Positions 11,881 through 25,400 of a stretch of DNA of 64,000 nt are shown here, in pieces. Made by a program: the position numbers and the translations under genes. Under the pieces are notes generated by a model. It was not told the DNA's origin, made no database searches, and worked only from the letters and a program-made list of their open reading frames with translations. Source of the DNA: Geosiphon pyriformis (taxonomy: Eukaryota; Glomeromycota; Glomeromycetes; Archaeosporales; Geosiphonaceae). Within the stretch, counting starts at the first letter, position 1, and every line of letters begins with the position of its first letter. The DNA lies in the NCBI GenBank assembly GCA_016748015.1, contig JAAOMT010000040.1, forward strand, positions 62,001 through 126,000, in the 5' to 3' direction.

Positions 11881-12599
11881 TAGAAAAGATTGTGCTTTGA
11901 AAGTTTTAATTCGCTAAAAACTGGCTGAAGCTTCGGTGAAGAAGTATAGGTATATTTTGAAGCAATTCAAATGCGCGAAACAATAATTTTTGGCCAGGCA
12001 AATCTATGACTCAGATGAGTCATTGTCAGTGTAATTTCACAAAAGATTTATCTTTACTTTTTTAATTATAATTAAATTTGTTTAAATAAAGAAACTAAAT
12101 AATTTATTTTGACTTTAATTAATTTGATTAATTTCATTTATTACTATTCAATTATAATTTGAAAAGTCAAATGAAAGAGTTAAATAATTTACCTATATTC
12201 CAATTAATAAGTTTAACTAAAAACCAAGAAAATCTAAATCATTGTATTTAAACAATCTATGCTCAAATATCAAGTTTACAATATAGCATTGATATAAAAA
12301 ATAGTTAAGAGGAAAAGAGGTTTGGCTTTTTTAATAATATTTACATCATATTCTTCTGCACTTTTTTTAAGTTTTTCGACAATGTCTTTGATTTGTTATA
12401 ATAATGCAAGAAAGAAAGAGTTCAGAATTTTAGCCTATTCTGTTATTAATCTAGTTGTACAAACGGACAAATAAGTAGAGTGCCGTATTTGACGCGTTTC
12501 ATAATCCCAATCCAAAACGCGCTTTGCCTTTGAACCTTTGATTTTCCTTTCGAATCACTAATTAACCACGTCCGAAAAGCCAAGAAAAAATCATCCAAG
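11881..12599. promoter_or_regulatory. Shared upstream region of TIM44 and DUF7918 gene
   Basis: About 720 bp separate two divergent start codons, so both promoters must fall here. The middle (about 12050-12320) is strongly AT-rich. A pair of inverted AP-1/Gcn4-type sites is listed separately. I see no gene in it: the open frame at 12446-12640 on the minus strand is antisense to the first DUF7918 exon. Confidence 0.5.
12006..12023. promoter_or_regulatory. Paired inverted AP-1/Gcn4-type sites
   Basis: ATGACTCAGATGAGTCAT consists of TGACTCA at 12007-12013 and TGAGTCA at 12016-12022, two consensus bZIP (Gcn4/AP-1) sites as 8-bp inverted arms around a 2-bp centre. It lies about 130 bp upstream of the TIM44 start and about 580 bp upstream of the DUF7918 start. 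Binding is an inference from the motif. Confidence 0.45.
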
Positions 12600-13725
12600 A
12601 TGTACCTTGACGGGTACACATTAGAAGTATTGGTAAACAACCGGCCATTGCAAGAATATCACGAACCAGTTGGCACAAATCCTGTACGTATTTTGATAAT
12701 TTGGTTGAGCTGTTTTTCGATATTCAAGACGACAATGGTATCCTGGTGGGATATCTGATGTTTTTAGTGTGGATTTTGCCATAATAAAGACAACCACCGG
12801 AACTTCTTACGCCCTTGTTGGTCCGAGTTTGATAAAACATGAATGGTAATAAACTGTTTTATTTATCGTATTATTCTTTGATAGTAAACTATTATTTTCA
12901 ATACATACAATTAGCCCTGAAGATATTTATGTGGCGGTACCCGAAGTAGGAGCGCGATTTTCTGTTAGATTTTCCACAAGAATGGCTTCTTGTTCAACTC
13001 CAATCATGGGAGAAATTTTCCTTGATGGAAAAAACGACTATACCAACACAAACATAAGCGATCCAATAATCCCAGCTATTCGTGACGGATTTTGGAATGA
13101 AAGTCGTGACAAAATGGCTTACTTCAAATTCTCAAGATCAATGTGGAGTAACCCGAAGCCTCACAATAATGCCTCAAATAAAAACAAAGACCCAAAAGAA
13201 AATAGAGGTGGACTCGGAGCTGTATCATTATATTTTTATCGTGGCAAATATCAAATTCAAAGTGTGGTTTCCAAAAAATTTTCTTTGGAACAGACCGCGG
13301 TTCCTGAACATAAAAGCAACAAAGGAATCGAGATCTCAATTTCATTCGACCCTGAACCCGCTGAAGCTCCTCCAAATCTCAAAAATAAGGTGGCCACCAT
13401 GGCCAGAATGGAAAATGAACCAATCGCAGTGCTGCATATTCATTATCGCCCGATACCCTGGATGATTGTTCATGGCCTAATTACCTCCAATCGCATTCCA
13501 AGAAATCTTCTGAGGAGGTTTGATGTTGCTTCTGAACAACATGCCGTACAAAAGTATATTCCCTCTACCTTAAACCCTGTAAAACAAGAAGTGATTAATC
13601 AAGAAATTGAAGTTATTGATTTGACAAGTATGAGTCACAAGAGGAAGTTAAATTTAGAGATAATTGAAATCTTGAGTTCAGATGACGAAGGTCCTCCTCA
13701 AAAAATCGTAAAGACTGAACAATAA
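12600..13725 (+). CDS. DUF7918-type protein with SUMO-interaction tail
   Basis: Function not known. Proposed exons: 12600-12683, 12790-12845, 12915-13725, joining in phase to 316 residues. The third exon is firm; the first two are tentative because the join depends on a weak AAAG acceptor at 12786-12789. The protein opens with a beta-rich start (GYTLEVLVNNRPLQEY), then VAVPEVGARFSVRFS, a GEIFLDG strand and GGLGAVSLYFYRGKY, the layout I associate with fungal DUF7918 proteins. The C-terminal tail carries a classic SUMO-interacting motif, EVIDLTS (VIDLT at residues 280-284), a second hydrophobic-acidic patch IIEILSSDDE (from residue 296), and two SUMO-acceptor consensus sites, VKQE (269-272) and VKTE (312-315). 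A KRK cluster between them could be a nuclear signal. This suggests a nuclear protein engaged with the SUMO system; that is inference. Confidence 0.72.
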
Positions 13726-14429
13726 ATGAGTGGTTGAGTCGAAAAGACAGGCTTTTTAGAGGCATTTTAGGAATCTTCTGATGTTAACTCTCTTTCATCC
13801 TTGTTAATATTTCGTGCGGCATATCTCCTTTTTAATCCTATATGTTCTTATATCAATTTTGAAGTTGAAAATTTTAAATATATTGAAAATGGTTTTACAA
13901 TGTGGTTTTAAATGAATTGTAATATTGATTAATAAGCTTTGGCTGATTTTCGAACATTCCACAATAAAATGCACATTTCATATTATTAAAATTAATTTTG
14001 CTTTTTGACATTTTATAATATTAAAAAAAAGTTTAACAAATATTTTATTGTTAGTGCTTTATTTTGTTTAAAAAACACTTATTAATAATAAAAAATATTA
14101 TATAATTGGCTTAAAACAAATTTATTATTACAAAGTAAGAGTTTTGTTAACAAAATTTTGGCTAAGAATAAGATAAAACAAGATTAAAAATAAAAATTTA
14201 TTTTATGTATTTTTGTTTAAAAACAGGTTTTTGGTGAATTAATAAGCTATTTTAAAAAAAATCAAGTATTTAAGTTTAATAATAACTATAAATTTTAAGT
14301 TTTATAAAATGGTTTTAAAATTAATTAAAAAAAATTATGTATTAATTTATAAAATTTCAAGTTTATTGTTATGTACTATTTTTTCAAAAATTTATTATAA
14401 ATAAAACAGTTTATTTTAGTTTTTGTTTT
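13726..14429. other. 3' flank of DUF7918 gene passing into AT-rich repeat
   Basis: The first 200-250 bases look like ordinary 3' UTR and flank. From about 13990 onward composition becomes extremely AT-rich. A T-rich stretch with TTTTTGTTTT at 14410-14429 resembles sequence at 21209-21229 just beyond the other end of LINE-F and may be its target-site duplication, but both are low-complexity. Confidence 0.4.
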
Positions 14430-17400
14430 TTTATTATTATTAAATGTTTAACAAGTAAAGTTTAACTACTATCTAATACATAAAACCAAACTAAGTGGCT
14501 CAAACTAAATGTAACTTATGCTTTTACTATATGTAATCAACCATTTAAGCCAGATAAGATAACATTAAACATTTATATTAATATATGTATCTTCATTCAA
14601 ATCAAAAAAAAAGACCATTGTTTGCATTTACTAAAACTAACTGCAAAAAACTCTACTAAACTAAGTAATTAAACCATTTTATCTAACAACATAAAGACAA
14701 ACTTGAAATTATACTACTATTCTTAACTAATCCAGTTTTTTCTATGTTTTATTCTATGTTTTGATTTTACAAACCATATTTTAGTCTAATATAATTTTAC
14801 CAAATATTCTACATACTTAATAAGAACAAAAGCTGTTTTTACTTTTTTATTAAAAATTATGACAGCTTTAGCATACTAGTCTTTTAGCATAAATTTTTTA
14901 CAAATTGTTATATACAAATTTACATTTAATAAACATTAAAAAAGCATTTACAAAACAGCAGAGAAAAACAAACAGCAAATATTTATTAATAATATTTATT
15001 TCTTAGAAGCTTCTACCAAAATTTTCTCCTAAATACTACTATTTTTAGCATAAACAAAAACATAATTAAATAATTTTATCTTATTACATAGCAAATACAG
15101 CATATTAAAATATATTTTATTATACAATTTCTTTTTAATTACTATTAATAATTATTTGTATACAATCTCTATTAAGTATATATACTAGTTCATAAACTTT
15201 TTACTAGTAAACCCAAAAAACATATGTGAATCAGAATGCCAGACTCTTATGATAGCTATTTAATCCATCTCTTTAATCAGTACACTCAAAATTATATTAT
15301 AACTAAAGCTAATTTTCTATTAAACATAACAAATAAATCTATATAAATTACAAACAAAATAACAAGTATTACCAAACACAATCATATTTTTAGTTATCAT
15401 AAAACATTTCTAAATTCCAATTGGCAAAGAAAAAGAAGAATAAACAGTTTTATTTACTATTATATCAGTTTGAACATTGTCCAAAATACTTAAATAATCT
15501 TTGACTTTTACCTATATAACAAAAAATTTATTATTCCTAATCAAATTAACAATATGTTTTTTTTTTATTCAGCACTGATTATAAAAGTTTGAAGCAACAG
15601 GCAAAACTTCAAAAATACACACATTAATAGCAAATTAGCTGTTCAGATGTAAAACCACTACATAAAAAAACAGAACATATTTCAAAAACAGTATAATAAC
15701 ATATAACTCAATCATTATAGAAGACAGAAGCTTATGTATTTTAACACCAACATATGTATTTACAGCTGAAAAGTAGGCAGTCACTTTACTAGTAACTCTA
15801 GCAAAACTAACACATTTTAAGAAACTGTTTATATAAACTTTAATAAAATTAGACCAAATTTTAAGCAAGCTTCTCTATACATCAAAGAACTCTTTAGATT
15901 TTAAAATATTAAAACCAAATAACCCATCAGCATTTGCAAAATCAATCATTAAAGAACTCTTATCAATCAAAAATTCAGACATTAACTTAAACCAATAAGG
16001 CACAGAACCCTTTGGATCCAATTTTTTCTATCAATAAAATATTTTTCAATTTAATACATTTTCTTTTTTGTCTAAAAGTCTATTACTAAAAACAATTTTT
16101 AACTGCTTTAAAGAAAAAACAGAGCTATAATATAGGAATTTTCTCAAAATGTTTGATATTGAAAATTTATCAAAATTACAAAACATATTGGACAAATTGT
16201 TTACCAAAGATAGATTATTGTCCAAAAAAATCTTTATTACTTTAACCAAAAAATTGTTTACTGGATTAATATACAACTTAACAAAAAACTACAAAGAGTT
16301 TAAAAAAGACTATTCCAAAATCTACAAATCCAAGAACTTATGTTCAAACAAATGCCCAATACATTAAAAAAAACAATCAATTAAGCCATTTTTTTTTAGA
16401 TTATACTTGTTTAAAAAGCTTTAAACTATACAAAAATAAATAATACAAAGTTTCACTAGAAAAATCACACACCAAACTGGCCTTGGCCTTAAAATTTCTT
16501 CTAATTATTACATCTTATTTATAATACATACTTAGTAAAACAAAACAAAACTGTAACTGATAGCTAATTATAGATTCCAAAACAGCTAAAAATAAATAAA
16601 AAAATTGTTTATCTATAATTGTTTTTTTCAATATCACATTAAAAAAAATCTAACATTAGTATAAACTTAAATCAAACTAAGCTTAAAAAGATTTTTAGTT
16701 AACAAAAAAATCTTAAGTACTTGTGTAATTTATTTTTTTTGGCAATTGAAATTGGCAAATTACTAATTATTAATAAAGCATTCTTAATATTTTGATTGAT
16801 AAAAATAGCCACTGTTTTTTTATTATTAATTAAGATATTATTAACATTAAAAAATTTACTAATAATATTTAAAATATATTTTATAAAAGCTTGGCTATTT
16901 CTAATTCAGATTGTGTTATCAACAAAGACATTAACAGCAAAAAATAATGTTTTTCTCCAACAGTCTTAATTTTGTCAGTTTTGGTCACAAATTTTATATT
17001 AATTTAGTATTTATATAAGTGCTTATATTTTTTGACTTTATACAAAAGTAAATCATAGAAAATTTTTCAAAAAAAAGAAGAGAAAACATTACTTTGATTT
17101 AATTTATCATGTATTTTGTAACTATTTAAAAGCCCAAAGTCAGTTATTACTCTATTGATTCAATTTTTATGTATATTGCCAAAAAACTTAATAAACTGAC
17201 TACATATTTTGATGTGCTACAAGTTAGCTCTCAGATAATATTATCTTACTGAATTATAAGCCTTGATAAAACCAACCAAAGTTTTTTATTTTTCTTTAGA
17301 ACATCTTTAACAACCAATCTAATAACAAAAATATGAGATTAAGTTGAAGTACTTTTTAATACCAAAAAGTTATTACTATAAAAAACATTAAATTTGCTAC

Positions 17401-20400
17401 ATACTAAGAATATCTGATTAGAAAAAATCTTTAACAGAATCTTTCTAGCTGTTTTAATCAGTACAATAGATTAGGTATTTGTTAAAATGTTATTTCATTC
17501 ATAAAATTTGGAAATTATTAAAATTTATGCTTTCTTCTAAGAAACTAGAACTATACTTAAAGTTAAACACAAATTTAATAATTTCAAAAAACAATTTAAC
17601 ATTTTATTACTACAACATTTCTACAGTTCATTTAGAATTCTTGACAACTTAGTGGTCTTACTATTCAGTAAATTATTAATTACCAAAGCTAGCTTTTTTA
17701 TTACACCAAAAAAAACATTATAATCAATATAATCTAAAAGCATATATTAACAGAACTAAAATTCAGGCATTTTCAGGAATATTAAGCACTTTTTTATCTA
17801 TTCTTCTATGATTTGATCAATTTACTTTTTTAGGCTCTACAACCAATTCATTTTCAACCATTAAATAATTCAAAACAACTTTACAAAAAGACTATTTTAG
17901 AATATTTTTTATTATTTGCTTTTTGTTAGAACAGAAATTTTTCATACATTATTCAATTGCTTTCTAAATAGCCATATTTTTAGATGTTTTTAATTCATAA
18001 TACTTGAATTTTTGATATCTTTTCTTAACTATTAACAAATGTTTAATAATTTCTGTTGATCTCATATTATCTTAAATTATATTGACAACTATAGATATTT
18101 TAACACCATCAACAGTTAACCAAACTTTGACAAAATAATCAAATTTTGACAGATTTTTAAAATTCCATTTTTTTACAATCTTAACAATAAACAGTTTCAA
18201 CCTAAAAAATTTTGATAATTGTTTGTTTTTCAAGCAATTATACTTACTATACCAATGTTTAAAAAACACCATATTAACAAATTATATTATAACTTCTTTT
18301 AATGTTTTCCATATTGTATCTAAATTACCATAATACTCTGTTTTCTTAAACATATCTAATACTACCAGCAACTTATTAAAAAAATACTTTTTAAATTGCA
18401 TCCATTTAGCCTACTTGTATCTTTTATCTTAAATTTTTATTGGTTTTTATTAGCTTGCTTACAAATATTATTAAGATAAATATTTAGAAGACTACTCAAA
18501 TCAATTAAGACTAAAATTGTTTTGTAATTCATATCAAAAATTTTTAACACAATATTAATCTTATAGTTTGTGACTGCAAATACCAGGTTTTTATTTACAA
18601 ATATAAAATTTAACACTTTTTTAACACTCCTAAAATTGCTCCAAGTAAAAACTTTGGTTAATAAATATTTATTGAATGTATTAACCAAACTCAGATTCAA
18701 ACAAAACTTAAAACTCATACTTTTTTTCACTCTATTTTTATTGAAATCTCTATCCAAGACCACAAAAGTGCTGAAATTAACTGTCTTAACAATGAAAAAA
18801 TTAATTTTTAATGTCTGTTTAAATCTAACTTCAAAAGAAACACTAGGATACAATTCTAAGATTGTTATTGAAAGTTTATTTTTAAACAAAAGACAAACTG
18901 AAATAATTCTGTCTGAAATTTCATTAACTTTTAAGACATGTCAAACCAAAGAATTGTTCATAATTATAGTCATTCCAATACTAAGAAAATTTTTATCCAA
19001 ACCAGATGTAAAAATTTATATTCTTTTAAACTTATTCATTATTTAAGGCTTAATATTAGGCTTTAATTTAGTTTTTGTGATAATAGAAATCATATTACTT
19101 AAATTAACATATTATTAAACAATATTTGCCTATTTAGCAAGAATATTAATACTCTTAATATTGCATATAGCAATCTTTTATACAAGATCAGTCATCAAAA
19201 AGAAGAAATGTTTAAACCAAGATTAATATTGTCTATCTTGGCTATAAAACCCAAAACTGTATCTAAAAAATTTTGTAAACTGTTTTTTAACTTAAAAATT
19301 ACTAACAAATTCAAAAATACTGCTTTTATAACAGTCTTATTATTAATAAATATACTTGAATTCTTATTTATTATTATATCTGTCTCTTAATTCTATAATG
19401 AAAAAATTACCAATAACTAATATTTAGAACTAAACTGAAAAACTATTGGCCCAAATGCATCCAATTTCTTAGCCAGCTTTTTGACTTATTCTACAAGATT
19501 AATGAGACTATATTCAAGAGTAGCAAACCTATTATTCACTTTTAAAAAAACCAGTAAAAGAGATTTAACATCCAAAAATAAACCAATACTAGAAAAAACC
19601 AAAAACACTACATAAAAAGTAAAATTATCAGCAATTTGAGCCTAAGTTTTCTTGTCAAATAAAACTGGATAAACAATTAGTGTCTGTTTTTTTTATATAT
19701 ATTTGCCAAATAAATTTTATACTAAAAATTGACTACTTATTTATTGTGACTACTTGGATTCTTATTTATTAAACACACACCAAAAACATGACCAAATTGT
19801 TTGTACTAAACACAACTGGCCAAAAAAAAATCAGTTCAACACAAATTCACACTCTTAAAAACTAAAATAAAACCAATAACAGTTTTTTTTGATGTTTTAT
19901 TAGCAAAACAAATTATAACACATCTGTTATGTATATATAAAATTAGATTACAGTCAATAAAACAAGTTTTTCTATCATATAATTTTAACAAACCAAAAAG
20001 ATCATAAACAATAATACCAATTGGCAAAGTATACAACAGTGTCCAATATTAATTTTTAAATACTTATATTTGTTTATTATTAACAGCTTTTGTCACATGA
20101 ACAAAGTTTTTTTTCATGAAAACAGACTATTTAACTGTGTTTAAATTGGTAATATTAGTTAACTTAAACTCCACCAAAACTTTTTGCCAAAAACTAATAA
20201 GTTGTATCTTAATTGATACAATCTTATTAAATTTAGAAAAAACTAATTCTATAGCTAATTTTGAAAGATTAACAGAAATCTTTTTAATAATTACTTCTCA
20301 ATTTGTGTGACTGTTTATTTTTTTATATTATTATTAATTAAGATTTTTTTACAAATAACTATTTTCTTAGTCTTATTCAAGCTAAATTCAGAAGTAAAAA

Positions 20401-21200
20401 ATGATCTAATAATATATGGAAATTTTAAGGAAGTTGACCTTTTCTAAAACCATCAACATAATAAAAAAATTTTTTATATTTAATAACTTATCACCAGCAG
20501 TTTTTCTAGGCACAGCAGAAAACTTAATATCCAACACAAAAAATTTTACTAAATTAAAACTTTGTTTTTCCAAAACACATAATTCTATCAATAGAAATTG
20601 TCTAGAATCATTGAATTTAGGTAGTAAAAGCATTAAAATATTATTGTTATTGCTTAAATTCACAAATAATAGACTTTTGGGAGTTGACTCAAAATGTAAG
20701 TTCAAGTACAAGTTTTTTGTAGTATTGTATCATTTATATTCTTATTAATTATCAAAGCATTTAAATTTGTATAGCTAGTCTTCTTAACAACTATGTTTTT
20801 TATGTTTTTTATATCTAACAAACCACTAATATTACTAGCTTTACTGTCAACTTTGCTTTTTTAAAACACCAGAGGCTTCTTACTTGATTTACCAATATCT
20901 TTAAGTTTTAAAAATTTAACAAACAAGTTAATTATACCAACACTAATATTAGACTTCTTTGGCTTTTTGTAAGATACATTATTAAAATAAACATTCTTTA
21001 TACATTTTTTTTGGTATTTGAACAGGTCTTCAAACCAGTTGAATCTGAATTAGAACTACTAGTAAAAAAGTCTATTAGTTTTATTGCAATAAAATAAGTA
21101 TATTAAAAGAAATAACTAAAAAAAAAAAAAAGAGAAAAAAAAAAGCTATTTTTTTGATAGTTTTATGTTCTTGTTATGACCAGAAAATTAACAAAAAAAA
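14430..21200 (-). mobile_element. LINE-F, full-length but heavily decayed
   Basis: Minus-strand copy of the same LINE family as A, B and D, now almost without CG dinucleotides. The 3' end near 14440-14575 still aligns with the conserved LINE 3' UTR. Identifiable pieces going 5' on the element: an RNase H remnant at about 15690-15790 (YFSA..HKLLSSIMIELY, matching the YFSDLD..GGLVSSTMVELQ block of copy D), a linker piece at 16046-16276 (NNFLVKVIKIFLDNNLSL), and an endonuclease remnant at 18437-18889 (VVLDRDFNKN, TWSNF, ANKNQ then stop). The ATGA junction between ORF1 and ORF2 survives at 19192-19195, and ORF1 remnants extend to about 21050. Total length of about 6.7 kb equals the intact-length copies, so decay was by base change rather than deletion. 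None of it can encode a working protein. Confidence 0.85.
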
Positions 21201-22494
21201 GTTTTTTTATTTATTGTTTTTGTTTTATGTAAAAAAACTTTGTTTTTTATTAAGCTTAAAAGTTTTTAACATAAGTAATTACAATTTATTATTTGTTTTA
21301 AAGTATTAAAAAATATGAATTTTTTGTTAAAAAGTTTTTTTGTAATAATTTAAGTTTGTTTTTATTAAAAATATTTTATTTTTATTTTATTTTTTTAATA
21401 TTAATAAAGTAAAATTTTAAAATTTTAAAAGAATTACTTATATGTTTTTTATATATAATTAGTTATTTAAACTAATTAAAACTAAATTAAATTATAATTA
21501 TAAAGAAAAATTTATTTTAAACAAATATTTTATATATAAAACAACCAAAATATGGCTATTATTAATTATTTTACTTAATTATATGGCAGTATTATTTGTA
21601 TTATTTTTAATCTTAAAAAATTAAAGCTTTTAAAAAGCCAATATTTTTTTAAAATTTTATTAAAAATCAAATTATTATAAAAACATATGTTATTATTATT
21701 ATTAATATTATATTTAATCTGATATTTATTATATTTAATACACAATTCACTTATTTTATTATTAAACAAAACCATCTTTTTTTTGAATTTTAACACATTT
21801 TTTATTTAATTTAAAGATATATTAATTAACTTAATAATCAAAAAAACTAAAATATTAATAAACTTAATAATAAATCTAATTAATAAAACTAATATAATTA
21901 ACTTAAATTTTAAAGAAGCCAAATAAAAACCAATTATAAAATTAACAGCAGTAATAACAAAAATTACTAAAAATACAACAATAAAAAAACCAATATAACA
22001 AAAATTCTAACATAAAACTTAATATTAATAATTTAAAAATTAAAAATCTTAAAATTATTAACAAACTTAAATAAAAATTTATAAAAAAAATTGAAAAAAC
22101 TTATAATTTACAGCCAAATAATTAAAATTTTAGTATTTAATATTTAAAATTTTTTTACTAATATTATTAATAAAAAATTAACTTATTAATTAATAATTTA
22201 ATTTTTTTATTATTAAAACATTTTATTGAGTAAAGTTCAATCACTATTTAATATATAGAATTAGACTAAATAAATAATTTAATTTATATAATATAAAAAT
22301 ATAATTAAATATAATAATTAGATTATATAATATTTTAAATTATATAATATTAAAAAATTTGTTAAAATATTTAATAATTTGTAATTAACTAAAATATATA
22401 TTTAGTTTACTAAAATATTAAAAAAAAATATTTAAGATTATAAAATAGCATTATAATAAGTTATATAAAAAAAAACTTTATTTTTTAAAATTTT
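21201..22494. other. AT-rich repeat-derived spacer with LINE 3'-end relic J
   Basis: More than 85% A+T, no gene. At about 22200-22300 the sequence around ATTGAGTAAAGTTCAATCAC aligns with the conserved LINE 3' UTR on the minus strand, so a short decayed 3' fragment (copy J) lies immediately beside the tail of copy C. Confidence 0.45.
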
Positions 22495-25400
22495 TATTAT
22501 TATTATTATTATTATTTAACAAGTAAGATCCAAATGCTACCTAGCATTATATATCATACAAATGATCTAAACTAGGTGTGAATCATGTACTTTCTACACG
22601 TAACCAGCCATTCGGGCCAGTCAAGATAACACTACACACCTATATGCACAGAGACTGTGTTCTTAATACCCGAAAAGAACAAACAAAGCTTACAAAACCC
22701 AAAACTAATCCCAAAAGCTTCAGCCACACCCAACAACTTAATCACACCAGCCGAAAACACCGAAAACAAACCAGAAATTGATGCAAGAATGGACCCATTA
22801 CGTAGAATCAAACCATGCCTCTCCATAAATGCCTGGTGTTTGGCACGGACTAACCAAATATCATCCCAAAATGCAAGACAAAACTTATGCACAAAGCTCA
22901 CAATCCTTTTAGTACCTTTCTTAGAATCTTTAAAAACCAAGACAAACTCATGAAACCAGTCATCGAAAACAAATCCTTTACACAGAGCAACACCAATTTC
23001 AATCTCAGAAGTACAAGAAGCCAACATCTACAAGACACATGAAGAAGAGTGAGATAGACCAGAAAGAGCCTCCCAAGTTAAAGCATGAGCATCCAACAAA
23101 CAAGCACAATCAGCGGCATCATGAAGACACAAAAAGACATGATCCGAGATTTCAACATCACTACAGAATAGACAGACCACACTGGAGTATCTCCTATCAT
23201 ATAAGCGCTTGCGCACAGCAACAGAAAGCCGAAAATGAAGAGTCTTCATAAAGTAAGTACAACAGCTTGCCATACATATACTGGTGAAACTGAAGGCCAA
23301 GTGAAAATTAGTGTGCCACACCAAAGAAGACTTAAACCAATTGATATCAGCATACAAACTAGCAGCCACAACGTGAGAACCAATTCCAACCTCCCAACAA
23401 GCATGATTAACTGATCGGAAAACATCATAAACAAAGTGTCTAGAATTACCAGAAACTGCCATATCACCAGCACACAGAAACCATTCACTGACTAAATGAG
23501 GCAGACGCCAAGCAGATAGAGCAGTGTTTTTGGCAAGTGCATCAGCATGCTCATTGCCTGAGACATCTGAATGACCTTTTACCTTAACCCAATTCACATC
23601 CAAATTTTTTTGACAAATGATGGTAGCAATGTGGCGACACTCGATCCAACAGCGGTTCCTGAAATCCGAATAAATCAACAAAGACTCTGACCCACATACA
23701 TCCAAAGTGACTTGGCTATCCAAAAACAAGTCAATTGAATGAGAGAAAAAAACACACTCAAGGGCCAAAGTTATGGCTTGCAGCTCCGTTATAGTAGAAG
23801 AAACCAAATCAGACACCCCAACACCCAAACCCAAGTTAATGTCCTCAAAAAAAATGGCAGCACCTGTTTTCACATCAATAGTACCCAGACCAGACAGAGA
23901 CCCATCCGTATATACAGAAAAGCGGACAGCATTAATGGTCTGCAGAGTGTTACAAACTACACCAAAATCATAAGAAAAACAAACATCTAACACAGCATAA
24001 CCATTCAATGAAGAAGAACTTGAGGAGAGGGGAACAACACCACCAAGAAAGCAAACAGAGAGATCAAACCAGAAAGGGATTGGGCCACGAGGGTCCAGCC
24101 TTTTCCAACGCTTAAAAGTCCCCCAGCTGAAAACATTACCATCTCTGCCACAAAGCTGTTTCATGAAAGCAATTCCATAACGCCTGAGCGAAGAAACACA
24201 CTTGAAAAAACAGGGTTCACCAAGAACCAAGAACATAGATGTACTGTACCAACAGCGAAAAGCACAAGTCAGAGAGCCACCCAAAGACAAATCATACCCA
24301 GAAAAAATATGAACCACACCAGCCAGAAAATTGTTTGAGAGATTGACACCAATACGAGATGGAAATAGCAAAAGATGACATGGGCACCAGCTGAGAACTT
24401 GAAGGTCATGAGATCTATGAAAAAAAAGCTGACCCAAAATACCAGCAGAATTTGCAAAAGTAATAGCGGATGCCAATTTACTTTCAGTCTGAATTTGCTC
24501 AAAAGCCTTTAGACCATATAATGAGGAATGGTGCAGTGCATCGTTGGGGAAATCATGGGGCAACCCAGACTTAGATTTAAAAATCTTGCATACCAGAGCA
24601 TCCCATTTGTTACAAACACCCACAGAAATGAAACTGAACTGAGTCCTATAGCAGATGATAGGAAAAAGAACTGCAGACACCAAATACGCACATTGTTTAT
24701 CAGAAACCGTCTTCCTCAAAACCAAATTCACAAAAAACCTCACATCCGCCTGGGCTTTAGCTAAACTGGGCTTTGAAAGACCCTCAGAAGATAAAAAAAT
24801 GCCTAGATAGTGATGAGATTCCCCTTTCTTGGCAATAAAAATAGGCACACCACTGATAGTTAAATAAGGGTCTGATACCCGGCAATTGATAGGGATGGCC
24901 ACCATTTTGTCATTATTTACAGAAATATTGTTAAACCTAAAAAACTTACGAGCAACATCAAGGATGCATTGTGTAGCAGCTTGGCTGCTACCAACCCAAA
25001 TAATATCATTGACAAAAGTGCCGGCAGCAAAAAATGAAGACAGCCCATCCCGAGGATCCGCCCGGCCAGTTTTGGATATAAAATAAGAATTCAACCTGTA
25101 GCCATACACACTATCCTGTCTTTTGACTTCACACAAGAGTGAATTATAGAATATACACCAGAGAAGAGGAGAGAAAACTTTTCCTTGGTCCAGTTCATTA
25201 TGAACACAATACCCATCAGTCAAGCCGAAGTCAGTCATCACTCTGTTAACGCGCCCATTGTGAATGCTACCAAAAAATCTAATAAACTTATCACACATCT
25301 TAATCCTGACCAGATTCCTCCTAAGATGTTCCCAACCAATTGAGTCATAAGCCTTACGCATGTTCTATAAAACCAACCAGAGTTCTTGGTTTTTCTCCAA

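Noticed and set aside
12446-12640. 64-codon minus-strand open frame in the divergent promoter
   Set aside because: It overlaps the first DUF7918 exon on the opposite strand and has no domain text.
13082-13465. 127-codon plus-strand frame and an 83-codon minus-strand frame inside the DUF7918 gene
   Set aside because: Alternate-frame shadows of the main exon.
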